Of a stretch of DNA of 5,547 bases, positions 1-5,547 are shown piece by piece. The stretch's first letter is position 1, and each line of letters opens with the position of its first letter. Location: positions 1 through 5,547 of the forward strand of contig JBEKEO010000210.1 of the NCBI GenBank assembly GCA_050013795.1, written 5' to 3'. The notes beneath the pieces were generated by a model. The model did no database searches. It worked only from the letters and a program-made list of their open reading frames with translations, and was not told the origin of the DNA. The translations under genes and the position numbers were made by a program. This DNA comes from CAWHOW01 sp050013795. GTDB taxonomy: Bacteria; Bacteroidota; Bacteroidia; Bacteroidales; CG2-30-32-10.

Positions 1-532
1 GAGATAAAGTCAACCGTATGGCTCAATGAATATCATGCAAATATAAGTAAATATCAATCATGTCGGCATGAATAAAAGTCATATATTTATTTATTTTATT
101 AACAAGCTTATTGTGTATAACGACACATGGCTGCTTTAGTGCCGCTGTCAAAGTACGGACTTGTCTACCGCAGTTTAGTCAGTCAAAGATAAGACTTATT
201 TGTCCGAAGTGCAAGTCGAGCGGCATTGAAGCAGACATAAGTTAGGGGCTGGCGGTTTAACTTTTTGTCTTGCCATAAAAGAACAGTCAGATTTTTGTCA
301 TGTACTGACCTGTCGGAGAGATAAAGTCAGGGGAGGAGTGAGTGTCGGGGTTTAAATTTTTACAGAAGGGAAGGAAATTTTGTTTGCGGAGAATAGGTTA
401 CTGCCGGTAGTGGGTTGAAAATGGAAAGCTGTTTTGCAGCCACACAAGTATCTGCCTTTAAAATTAAGCTGCAAAAGTGCTTTACATTGTGCTGATGGGT
501 GTATCAGCGACAAAACTGTCCATGAGCTGAGA
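1..532. other. Non-coding stretch left of the 21-bp repeat array
   Basis: I see no convincing gene here. Frame 1 is open from the window edge to a TAA at 73-75 (24 codons), which could be the tail of a gene lying to the left but is too short to judge. The stretch contains the long inverted repeat at 115-247 listed separately. It also has a smaller bulged hairpin (ACAGTCAG at 283-290 against CTGACCTGT at 305-313), and a 12-bp direct repeat GAGATAAAGTCA at 1-12 and 318-329. The tetramer GTCA occurs eight times in the first 330 bases (about 1.3 expected for uniform composition). The bases before the repeat array show no ATG in the frame of the repeats. Confidence 0.6.
115..247. repeat. Long imperfect inverted repeat, attC-like or structured RNA
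   Basis: Positions 131-146 (CTGCTTTAGTGCCGCT) and 219-234 (AGCGGCATTGAAGCAG) pair along all 16 positions if two G-T wobbles are allowed on the plus strand. Further pairing continues inward: CGGAC 156-160 with GTCCG 202-206, and GTCT 163-166 with AGAC 192-195. Outside the stem are TAAC (118-121) and GTTA (241-244), separated from it by unpaired spacers of 9 and 6 bases. This outer-box, spacer, long-stem layout and the length of about 130 bp are typical of integron attC sites, whose ends read RYYYAAC and GTTRRRY. The match is imperfect: GTATAAC breaks the first consensus at its third base and GTTAGGG breaks the second at its last base. The wobble pairs would also suit a plus-strand RNA hairpin. 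No integrase is visible. Confidence 0.4.
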
Positions 533-967
533 GCAGGAGCAAGTATTCTTTTTGCAGTCGTTTATTCCCTTGTCGCAGGTGAAAAATCACTCGCCGCAGG
601 CGGTCATATTCTCGGCGCAGGTAAAAAAACACTCGGTGCAGTCGCTTATATTCTTTTAGCAGGTCAAAAATCTCTTGGCGCAGTCGCTTATATTTTTATC
701 GCAGGTCAAAAATCACTCAGCGCAGGTCGAAACATTCCCAGAGATATAGCTAATATTCTCAGCGCAGTAGCTTATATTCTTTTTGGGTGTCAAAGAACAC
801 TAAAAGAAAAAGGCTCATTTCTGAGCCCTTTTCAAAGTTTTTATTTTGTGATCCTTTTAAATTCAAGTTTACTAATCTGTTTATACTGCGGACTTGTTGC
901 CCCGAAAACAGATTTTACATATTTCTTTACCTCTAAGGCAGTATCTACTAAACCTATGACGGCCTGA
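434..967 (+). CDS. Doubtful ORF: possible heptapeptide-repeat protein
   Basis: This is the only frame open through the 21-bp array. It would give a 177-residue product with thirteen 7-residue units (residues 34-124), of the form A-G-x-K-S-L-G alternating with A-V-A-Y-I-L-x. Differences between the best units are mostly synonymous or conservative (CTC/CTT for Leu, TCA/TCT/ACA for Ser/Thr, GAA/AAA/CAA at the third residue), which hints at selection on a protein. Against it: the frame has no ATG before the repeats and would have to start at TTG 434, just after an in-frame TGA at 416. It also runs through the terminator hairpin at 804-833 and 127 bp into the convergent gene at 841-1602. It may be a decayed gene remnant or a non-coding minisatellite that happens to be open. 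I recognise no family, and cannot assign a function. Confidence 0.22.
   Translation: MQPHKYLPLKLSCKSALHCADGCISDKTVHELRAGASILFAVVYSLVAGEKSLAAGGHILGAGKKTLGAVAYILLAGQKSLGAVAYIFIAGQKSLSAGRNIPRDIANILSAVAYILFGCQRTLKEKGSFLSPFQSFYFVILLNSSLLICLYCGLVAPKTDFTYFFTSKAVSTKPMTA
533..805 (+). repeat. Tandem array of thirteen 21-bp units
   Basis: Thirteen consecutive units of exactly 21 bp begin at 533, 554, 575, 596, 617, 638, 659, 680, 701, 722, 743, 764 and 785, with no insertion or deletion between them. Eleven of the thirteen begin GCA. Two flavours tend to alternate: an A type near GCAGGTCAAAAATCACTCGGC without its last base (units 3, 5, 7, 9, partly 10 and 13) and a B type near GCAGTCGCTTATATTCTTTT (units 2, 4, 6, 8, 11, 12). 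The basic period is therefore 21 bp, with a 42-bp higher-order period in the centre. Units degrade towards the right end and stop just before the terminator hairpin at 804. The array is not a CRISPR: there are no unique spacers and the units abut directly. Confidence 0.9.
804..833 (-). terminator. Rho-independent terminator of the 253-residue protein gene
   Basis: On the minus strand, 13 bases after the TAA of the gene at 841-1602, the sequence reads GGCTCA-GAAA-TGAGCC (stem 827-822 with 817-812). The loop is a GNRA tetraloop and a T-rich tract TTTTTCTTTT follows immediately. Flanking A and T runs extend the stem. The plus strand also has a stem followed by a shorter CTTTTC tract, so some two-way activity is possible, but the minus orientation is clearly better. 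Confidence 0.85.
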
Positions 968-1602
968 TATAAAACTGTATTACGTGCAATCATAGCATTT
1001 TTAAAAGGGATTGCAGCATTTATTACGGCTGTATTTAATGTCCTGTAATTTGTCAGGGTTGTATTAAGAGCCGTGACTTTTAAATCATTTTCATTAGGAA
1101 CATAAGAGGGTTCAGCAGCCAAGCAAACAACAAACTTGTTGAAATTATCAATTAAACTGTCATAGCTTTGTTGAGAAACGGAAATCTGAATTACTTCAGG
1201 AGGAGTTGGAGTGGTTCCGCCAACTGGAGGTGTTACAGGAGGGGGTAGTTTGTCGCCGGCACGTTTACCCTGTATTTTCCTGTTAATTGCTTTTGCATCA
1301 TCTACAGTTAATGCTGATGCGTTGGTGGCTTCCAAAGCATTTAGAATACGTGTACAGAATTTTTTAATAGGTGCAGGCGCTAAAACAATTTCGCGTGCAT
1401 TGCGTGCATTTTCGAAAGTTGTTCCAGTTGTTTTAACAGTTAATAATGCGCTTTTTGAATTCGTAAGCAAAGTTTGCAACTGAGGAACTTTAAGATTAGT
1501 ATTTGACGGATTATATGGAGTTCCGTAACCTGTGCAAGATGAAATTAAAACTTCAAAGTTTGCAACATTTTTTGCGTGACCAGTTTCGCTTGTTGATGCC
1601 AT
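841..1602 (-). CDS. Conserved hypothetical protein with two repeated domains
   Basis: The 253-residue product has no signal peptide or membrane segment, so it is probably cytoplasmic. It consists of two diverged copies of one domain: residues 15-96 and 153-237. They align with a single one-residue gap. Shared positions include NF at the start, Y30/Y167, P32/P169, LKV 37-39/174-176, LTN 46-48/183-185, the F-x-N-A core at 63-66/200-203, AR at 69-70/206-207 and VL at 73-74/210-211. A proline-rich linker (about 119-137) separates them, and a basic stretch near 108-115 precedes it. The N-terminus (MASTSETGH) and the C-terminal half resemble an unnamed hypothetical family that I associate with Bacteroidota; no function is known to me. 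The ATG at 1600-1602 is the natural start. It lies six bases from a long inverted repeat and lacks a Shine-Dalgarno sequence. It has its own terminator and is 390 bp from the upstream operon, so it is probably a separate transcription unit. Confidence 0.85.
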   Translation of the reverse strand: MASTSETGHAKNVANFEVLISSCTGYGTPYNPSNTNLKVPQLQTLLTNSKSALLTVKTTGTTFENARNAREIVLAPAPIKKFCTRILNALEATNASALTVDDAKAINRKIQGKRAGDKLPPPVTPPVGGTTPTPPEVIQISVSQQSYDSLIDNFNKFVVCLAAEPSYVPNENDLKVTALNTTLTNYRTLNTAVINAAIPFKNAMIARNTVLYQAVIGLVDTALEVKKYVKSVFGATSPQYKQISKLEFKRITK

Positions 1603-1608
1603 AGTTTT

Positions 1609-1650
1609 ATATTTTTATGTTAATAATATGTTTATTGAACATAAAAATAT
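1609..1650. promoter_or_regulatory. 13-bp perfect inverted repeat in the leader of the 253-residue protein gene
   Basis: ATATTTTTATGTT (1609-1621) is repeated exactly as its reverse complement at 1638-1650. Inside these arms, AATAA (1622-1626) pairs with TTATT (1632-1636) after one bulged base (G1637), leaving the loop TATGT. The whole structure is thus an 18-bp stem with one bulge, ending six bases before the ATG of the gene at 841-1602. It could be an operator for a dimeric regulator overlapping the promoter or leader, or an mRNA hairpin that affects ribosome access. All arms are A/T-rich, so chance contributes, but 13 exact pairs plus the inner stem is more than I expect by accident. I could not place a clear Bacteroidota promoter (TTTG / TAnnTTTG) upstream. 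Confidence 0.5.
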
Positions 1651-1715
1651 GCAAATTATTGTAATATCTTAAAAAAAAATGAAAAAAATTGAAGAAAATC
1701 AATCAATTGAAATAA

Positions 1716-1835
1716 TATGCCGTAGGCATACCTTAAATTTTGCGTGAGGGATGCGGAGGGCGCAGAATGCGGTGCGAAGCACGGGAGCGAAGCGCACCCC
1801 GCAGCAGCCCGACCCGATTGAAATGAGGGACACGC
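1716..1835. repeat. GC-rich structured intergenic element, probably a dispersed repeat
   Basis: An island of G/C-rich sequence sits abruptly in A/T-rich DNA. It begins with a perfect small hairpin TATGCC-gta-GGCATA (1716-1730). A large nested fold follows: GCGTG (1742-1746) with CACGC (1831-1835), GGGC (1758-1761) with GCCC (1807-1810), and TGCGGTGCG (1768-1776) with CGCACC..GCA (1793-1803, two bases bulged). An alternative inner hairpin GTGC-GAA-GCAC lies at 1772-1782. The wording (GCGTGAGGGATG near the left end, CAGCCCGACCCG and GGGACACGCCC near the right) resembles intergenic elements I associate with many Bacteroidota genomes, where they recur in many copies. That resemblance is from memory and not tested here. 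The element may be a mobile-repeat relic or a folded RNA. Confidence 0.5.
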
Positions 1836-1899
1836 CCAAATATTATAAAAACATAATTTTAATGGCAAGGTAGAAAATTCAAAAAAAATAATATAAACG

Positions 1900-1923
1900 C
1901 TACGGGAAACTGTGGTTTTTTTT
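1900..1923 (+). terminator. Plus-strand terminator-like hairpin
   Basis: CTACGG (1900-1905), a GAAA tetraloop and CTGTGG (1910-1915) are followed by eight T residues. Read on the plus strand, all six pairs form, two of them G-U wobbles. On the minus strand those wobbles become A-C mismatches, so the signal is directional. It points towards the 3' end of the defence operon, where no plus-strand gene exists in the window. It could end a small plus-strand transcript from the GC-rich element, or block antisense reading into the operon. Confidence 0.5.
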
Positions 1924-1936
1924 ATATGAGCGAATA

Positions 1937-1964
1937 AAAAAAATTGGAATTATCTAATTTTTTT
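1937..1964 (-). terminator. Weak A/T hairpin after the defence operon
   Basis: AAAAAAATT (1937-1945) and AATTTTTTT (1956-1964) are exact reverse complements around a ten-base loop, starting 29 bases after the last stop codon of the operon. On the minus strand the stem runs into a T tract. The stem has no G-C pair, so it would be weak. It is the best candidate terminator I see for the operon on this strand. Confidence 0.3.
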
Positions 1965-1992
1965 GAAGAATTATACTTGCAAATTGTATTAC

Positions 1993-2973
1993 TTATATAT
2001 CTTCATATAATTGTCCACCAGTTTTTAATTCATTTGGTTTGATTGGTTTTAAATTTGTTAAATCTGATTTATATCTCACTTCTGAAACTTCATTTGGTAT
2101 ATGGATTTCCTCAATTTTGCTAATGTCCTGATGCTTATAAAACAATAAAGAATCTTTTGCAATATTGTAGTCAAACTTTATTTTGATTGACTGCTCTAAA
2201 GAATTACCAAGTGTCTTGCAAACAATGTTGTTAAGTTTGTCAGTAAGGTCTATGTCATTTTGAACTTGAGTTATAATGCTGTCAACAAGTTGTTGAATAT
2301 TTTGACCTCCATTATTTTGTCTGACGAAAATTGAAGCGATTAAAACTTGTGTTCCTACTGGGGGAGTTAGCTGTTCAGAAGAAAATGTATGAATGCGTTC
2401 AAAGGATGAATTGCTTTTTACTTCAATTTTTTCAATGCCTGAATTGAAATCAAATTTTTCCTCAGGTATGTTATGCCAATAATTCAAAAGCGTTTTTGGA
2501 TTTGCAGAATTGTCAATCAAAAATAACTCTGCCCAAAGACCTTGAACCGTATTGGTTGGCGTATCTATCAAGGCACGAAACACTTCAACAAATTTATTCA
2601 ATGATTCAATTATCTGCTGTTGTGTAGGCTTATTGTTTAATGTCTTTATAAGGGTTTCCGATATTCTCAAAAAATACTCTTGCAGATTTCTATCGGTACT
2701 TGTGAATGTAATTACAGTGAAAGTTTGAAAACTGCTTTTGCCATTCTCTGAAATTTTGCATTCAATATTTTGTTCAAGTTGTAAATACTTCAGACGAAAA
2801 TTTTTTAAAGCTATGTTCTTTACTGCATTTGCAACTGACAAAAGTATAATTGGATTACCTTCAAAATCTACTGCAATTCTAAAATTTGAATAATCGGGAA
2901 TTTGTACGGCATTGAAAAAATTCTCATTTCCATCGGGGATGGTAAGGGTATCATATAACTCAATTAGATTCAT
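1993..2973 (-). CDS. PD-(D/E)XK nuclease family protein, DUF4420 type
   Basis: This 326-residue protein is the likely DNA-cleaving component of the operon. The nuclease signature lies in the middle: E149 in a GLWAEL segment at the end of a helical stretch, D175 in KFDF, and E184-x-K186 in IEVKS, spaced as in PD-(D/E)XK enzymes. The order E...D...ExK and the wording around it match the family Pfam calls DUF4420 (putative PD-(D/E)XK member), and the length is normal for it. The N-terminal 110 residues form a mixed alpha/beta region, and the C-terminal third is probably structural or DNA-binding. The ATG at 2971-2973 overlaps the stop of the preceding helicase gene in the arrangement ATGA, so translation is probably coupled. 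It is the last gene of the operon. All expected catalytic residues are present. The cleavage substrate is not shown by the sequence. Confidence 0.88.
   Translation of the reverse strand: MNLIELYDTLTIPDGNENFFNAVQIPDYSNFRIAVDFEGNPIILLSVANAVKNIALKNFRLKYLQLEQNIECKISENGKSSFQTFTVITFTSTDRNLQEYFLRISETLIKTLNNKPTQQQIIESLNKFVEVFRALIDTPTNTVQGLWAELFLIDNSANPKTLLNYWHNIPEEKFDFNSGIEKIEVKSNSSFERIHTFSSEQLTPPVGTQVLIASIFVRQNNGGQNIQQLVDSIITQVQNDIDLTDKLNNIVCKTLGNSLEQSIKIKFDYNIAKDSLLFYKHQDISKIEEIHIPNEVSEVRYKSDLTNLKPIKPNELKTGGQLYEDI
2970..2973 (-). promoter_or_regulatory. ATGA stop-start overlap coupling helicase and nuclease genes
   Basis: On the minus strand the bases 2973-2970 read ATGA: the nuclease ATG and the helicase TGA share four bases. 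With no separate ribosome binding site visible, the nuclease is probably made by re-initiating ribosomes, which would tie its amount to that of the helicase. Confidence 0.8.
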
Positions 2974-5228
2974 ACTTGTCTTATTATATCTCTGCCTATA
3001 TTCTCAGGAATCCAAATTGCAAGTGTTGGAACGCTTGTGAAAATGGTATCTCTGAGATCAAGCAAATGAATTTGAATAGTTAAAAGATTTTCATTTTTAA
3101 TTTCTGAATCACCTGGATAAATTACTTCTCCTATTCTTGGGTTTCGACCTTGAAATAGTTGCTGAATTTCATCATTTCTGTCTAACCTACGAGTTCTTCT
3201 TTTCCAATCATCTAAACTGTTTGCGCTCATTAAATAAATTAAACATTCATCATCAGGATGTTCTTCTAGATATCGTTTCAGTATTCCTCTTAAACTGGAG
3301 TAAATTGCAGAATCGCTTTCTCTTGTATATTTTAATTTATTTAATAAGTGTTCCAAACATTCCTGCATTGAAACTCTTGCAACCAAATGTTTTTGATCTT
3401 CTGTTCTGTTTGCATGTCCTTCATCTTCTGAAAATAATGCAGCTTTGGGATTTAAGAATTCAAATAAAGCATTTCTATTTGTTTCAATAAAAGTTTCTGT
3501 GTCGTGTGGTGCGTTAATCCTAAACCAATCATTACCGAAACGGTCTCGGTCAATATCATCATACAAAATATTTGCTCTTGTTAAATTTAACATTTGGTCT
3601 AAAACTGCTTCTCTATTCCAATCATTTAAATGTTGATTGCTTATATCAAATTCTGCTAATCTGTTTCTTACATCTTCTTCATGTTCTATAATAAAAGTAT
3701 AAGCATCAATTGTAACTTGGTCAAGGAATACACGACAAAAACCTAAATAGCTGCGTTTGTATCCAAAAAATCTTGCACGTTGTTGAACTGTATCAACATT
3801 ACCAACTCCTAAATTTCTTGGCATATAAGTAACAGTCAAACCTTCAATAGTAAATCCTCTATCCATAGATTGACCGCCAACTAAAATCCATGAGTAAGAA
3901 TCTTGCCAGTTTATTTGTGGCGTTGCTCCGCGTCTTGAATTTACTTCTACAATTGGAGTATATTGAATTGCATGAATTAAATTTGAATTTGTCAAAGTTT
4001 CAAATGTTGGCAATTCAGGAACTGTCATTTGCAAATCATTGTACGTTGTCCTGAAATCGCGAAGTAATTCAGCTTTTTCTTCGTTGTCATTACCTGATAA
4101 CAAACGTCTCCAACTTTCTTTGATTGTATTTACCCAACCATAAAAAGTTGTGTGATCACCTTGCAACCTTGAAGGATGAACAAGCATAGAGCGATTACGT
4201 TGGCTTGGTAATCTATATAATTCTAAAACAGTTCCTGCAACAACACCTAAATAAAATACCCTTAATGCTTCAAGTAAACTATCAGGTGGCTCGTGTATTG
4301 GTTGATTTGCATTAGGAATATTATTTAATGGAATTTCACGAATGAGATTTGGATTTTCTCTAAAAAATTGTATGCCTCCTGTGTATTCATCACCGGGTGT
4401 AAGCAACTTAATAAAGTTAGGTGATAATCTATCCATAATATTGATAAACAAATTTGCTTGTGGAGTTGCGGTGTATTGTAAAAAAGTATGGTGAGGAAAA
4501 ATATTTCGCAATGCAGATATTCGTCTATAAATAGTTGAAACATCGTTCTCCGTTAAATCTTCAACATCAATTCCCTCTCTTGCTGCCCATCTTGCTCTTG
4601 TATTCAAACTTGCTTGGTCTCCTTCATCATCAATTATCAAAGTTGGAACACCGTTTAAATTCATACCGTTTATTAAATCGGTTAAATTTCTCAAATGAGA
4701 GCCGTTTTTCATAACAGTAATTAATATTGTTCTACATCTATCATTCGGAAAAGTAGGATTCGCCCATTGATCTAAAGCATTTGAAATTGTATCAAAATCT
4801 TCCTGTGTATGTGGATTTTTAATTTGTGACCATTTTTGTTCAAACCCAAAACGACTGTCTATTCTCAAATCATTTCTTACTCTTCTTGTTGATTGATCAA
4901 CAAGAGTAGTTGATGTACCTGCAAGAATTATTACTATTTGATAATTGTTATCTCTTGCTAAAGCTGTAAGTGTTGTAAACGAAAGTGTTTTGCCACTTTG
5001 AACATATCCTATTACAATTCCTGTTTCGTTATTGGTTGTAATATTTGGATTTCCGCATACTTGCATAATGCGGTAAGTTTCGTCTAAAACTCTTTGACCA
5101 TTTTCATTTAATGACCTGTCGGGGTTAGCAAAACCTTTACTCCTTAACAATTCGTTTGTTTCATCTCCAACAAATGGATTCCAATTTTCTTGCTCAGGGT
5201 TCTCGATAACTTCTATAATTTCAGCCAT
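2970..5228 (-). CDS. Z1-domain superfamily II helicase-like ATPase
   Basis: This 752-residue protein carries a superfamily II motor. The Walker A motif GYVQSGKT is at residues 74-81. A DExD-type Walker B lies in LIIDDEGDQAS, with the acidic residues at D201, E202 and D204. A motif III-like QYTATP is at 251-256. The second half holds the Z1 signature: ILVGGQSMDRGFTIEGL at about 448-464 and an arginine-finger region VQQRARFFGY at 481-490, equivalent to helicase motif VI. These match the Z1 domain (PF10593), which is known from restriction-like operons linked to MutL/MORC-type ATPases. The last 130 residues are a less conserved tail. All ATPase motifs are intact. The ATG at 5226-5228 follows the upstream stop by three bases and has an A-rich leader, usual for Bacteroidota. 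Its role, by inference, is ATP-driven remodelling or translocation on DNA for the nuclease encoded next. Substrate and polarity are unknown. Confidence 0.93.
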   Translation of the reverse strand: MAEIIEVIENPEQENWNPFVGDETNELLRSKGFANPDRSLNENGQRVLDETYRIMQVCGNPNITTNNETGIVIGYVQSGKTLSFTTLTALARDNNYQIVIILAGTSTTLVDQSTRRVRNDLRIDSRFGFEQKWSQIKNPHTQEDFDTISNALDQWANPTFPNDRCRTILITVMKNGSHLRNLTDLINGMNLNGVPTLIIDDEGDQASLNTRARWAAREGIDVEDLTENDVSTIYRRISALRNIFPHHTFLQYTATPQANLFINIMDRLSPNFIKLLTPGDEYTGGIQFFRENPNLIREIPLNNIPNANQPIHEPPDSLLEALRVFYLGVVAGTVLELYRLPSQRNRSMLVHPSRLQGDHTTFYGWVNTIKESWRRLLSGNDNEEKAELLRDFRTTYNDLQMTVPELPTFETLTNSNLIHAIQYTPIVEVNSRRGATPQINWQDSYSWILVGGQSMDRGFTIEGLTVTYMPRNLGVGNVDTVQQRARFFGYKRSYLGFCRVFLDQVTIDAYTFIIEHEEDVRNRLAEFDISNQHLNDWNREAVLDQMLNLTRANILYDDIDRDRFGNDWFRINAPHDTETFIETNRNALFEFLNPKAALFSEDEGHANRTEDQKHLVARVSMQECLEHLLNKLKYTRESDSAIYSSLRGILKRYLEEHPDDECLIYLMSANSLDDWKRRTRRLDRNDEIQQLFQGRNPRIGEVIYPGDSEIKNENLLTIQIHLLDLRDTIFTSVPTLAIWIPENIGRDIIRQV

Positions 5229-5231
5229 ATT

Positions 5232-5547
5232 TTATTTTTGCTTTGAAAAGTTAGAAATAAGGTCATTAAAATTTCTTCTGACTTCACCTTGGGTTTTTAC
5301 GCCACTACCTTTTGCAATTACTTCTGAAAGACCTAATGCAGCTGCAATCCGAAGTATTGGCTCAATTTTGCTTGTATCAATACCCGCAAATTCTACCATA
5401 AATGGATGAGTTAGGGAAAGACGAATACCTATTTGTCTTATTGAATCATCTGTTGATTTTTCCTTGATAAAACTATCTCCAACTTCAATTAATTCTTTAA
5501 GTGATGGATCATATGAAAGTTCAATTGATACTTTCCAATCAACTTTA
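5232..5547 (-). CDS. C-terminal end of a probable GHKL (MutL/MORC-like) ATPase, partial
   Basis: Reading the minus strand from the window edge gives 104 uninterrupted residues ending in a TAA at 5232-5234. The N-terminus, with the expected ATP-binding motifs, lies outside the window. The visible part contains IRLSLTHPFMVEFAG, then a helical ILRIAAALGLSEVIAKGSGV segment, then VRRNFNDLISNF. From memory this is the typical tail of the ATP-binding proteins encoded beside Z1 helicases: a strand with a conserved HPF, a hydrophobic helix, and a final R-x-N-x-N/D-x-L element. The stop is only three bases before the helicase ATG, so the genes are co-transcribed. In these systems the GHKL protein is thought to act as an ATP-dependent clamp or sensor on DNA. 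The assignment rests on the tail motif and on the neighbours, not on catalytic residues. Confidence 0.7.
   Translation of the reverse strand, partial: KVDWKVSIELSYDPSLKELIEVGDSFIKEKSTDDSIRQIGIRLSLTHPFMVEFAGIDTSKIEPILRIAAALGLSEVIAKGSGVKTQGEVRRNFNDLISNFSKQK

Larger units (their letters stand above)
1603..1992. other. 390-bp intergenic region between the hypothetical gene and the defence operon
   Basis: Both flanking genes read leftwards, so this stretch holds the end of the operon at 1993-5547 and the promoter of the gene at 841-1602. From right to left it contains a weak A/T stem (1937-1964), a plus-strand terminator-like hairpin (1900-1923), a GC-rich structured element (1716-1835), long A runs on the plus strand around 1671-1687 (T runs for minus-strand transcription), and the inverted repeat at 1609-1650. 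No coding region is supported: the one minus-strand frame open here crosses the GC-rich hairpins and has no protein-like composition. Confidence 0.7.

Noticed and set aside
1..75. Frame open from the window edge to TAA 73-75 on the plus strand, possibly the tail of a gene
   Set aside because: Only 24 codons with no recognisable motif. An open run of this length is common by chance, so it is mentioned but not called.
191..200. Small ATAAG-a-CTTAT palindrome as an operator
   Set aside because: Only five base pairs, A/T-rich and inside a larger inverted repeat. No gene starts next to it.
533..805. CRISPR array
   Set aside because: Units are 21 bp, directly adjacent and internally variable, with no unique spacers and no cas genes.
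1211..1483. Plus-strand ORF inside the hypothetical gene
   Set aside because: It lies entirely antisense to the better supported minus-strand gene at 841-1602 and has no recognisable features.
1656..1868. Minus-strand 70-residue ORF in the intergenic region
   Set aside because: It runs across the GC-rich hairpin element and poly-T tracts, and its composition (Cys/Pro/Ser-rich, then Phe-rich) reflects the structured repeat, not a protein.
3137..3636. Two plus-strand ORFs within the Z1 gene
   Set aside because: Antisense to a long gene with intact conserved motifs. Their Leu/Phe-rich translations are typical antisense shadows.
4325..4543. Second minus-strand ORF inside the Z1 gene in another frame
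   Set aside because: Fully contained in the helicase gene, with no motif or independent start signal.

Overview
The window looks like an accessory region of a Bacteroidota chromosome (Flavobacteriia or Chitinophagia-like). The genes are AT-rich, their start codons follow A/T-rich leaders without Shine-Dalgarno sequences, and the hypothetical protein at 841-1602 resembles a family I associate with that phylum. The organism call is an inference from style, not from a marker gene.

Right half (1993-5547, minus strand): three tightly packed genes read leftwards. They are the C-terminal end of a probable GHKL/MutL-MORC-like ATPase (cut by the window edge), a complete 752-residue Z1-domain superfamily II helicase-like ATPase, and a complete 326-residue PD-(D/E)XK nuclease of the DUF4420 type. 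The first two are 3 bp apart and the last two share an ATGA overlap, so this is one operon. The gene set matches the MutL/MORC-like ATPase + Z1 + endonuclease neighbourhoods described as restriction-like defence systems by Iyer, Abhiman and Aravind (2008). The likely division of labour is that the ATPase and helicase sense or remodel DNA and the DUF4420 protein cuts it. No methyltransferase is visible. If one exists, it lies beyond position 5547.

Middle (1603-1992): a 390-bp intergenic stretch. It holds a weak A/T hairpin just after the operon, a plus-strand terminator-like hairpin, a strikingly GC-rich structured element (about 1716-1835) in otherwise AT-rich DNA, and a long inverted repeat directly in front of the next gene.

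Left half: a minus-strand gene (841-1602) encodes a 253-residue protein of unknown function made of two diverged copies of one domain joined by a proline-rich linker. It is followed by a clean GNRA-loop terminator (804-833). Beyond it, 533-805 is an array of thirteen 21-bp units with no indels, open in only one of six frames and encoding a heptapeptide repeat, but with no convincing start codon. Positions 1-532 contain no convincing gene. They do contain a long imperfect inverted repeat flanked by TAAC/GTTA boxes that resembles an integron attC site or a folded RNA.
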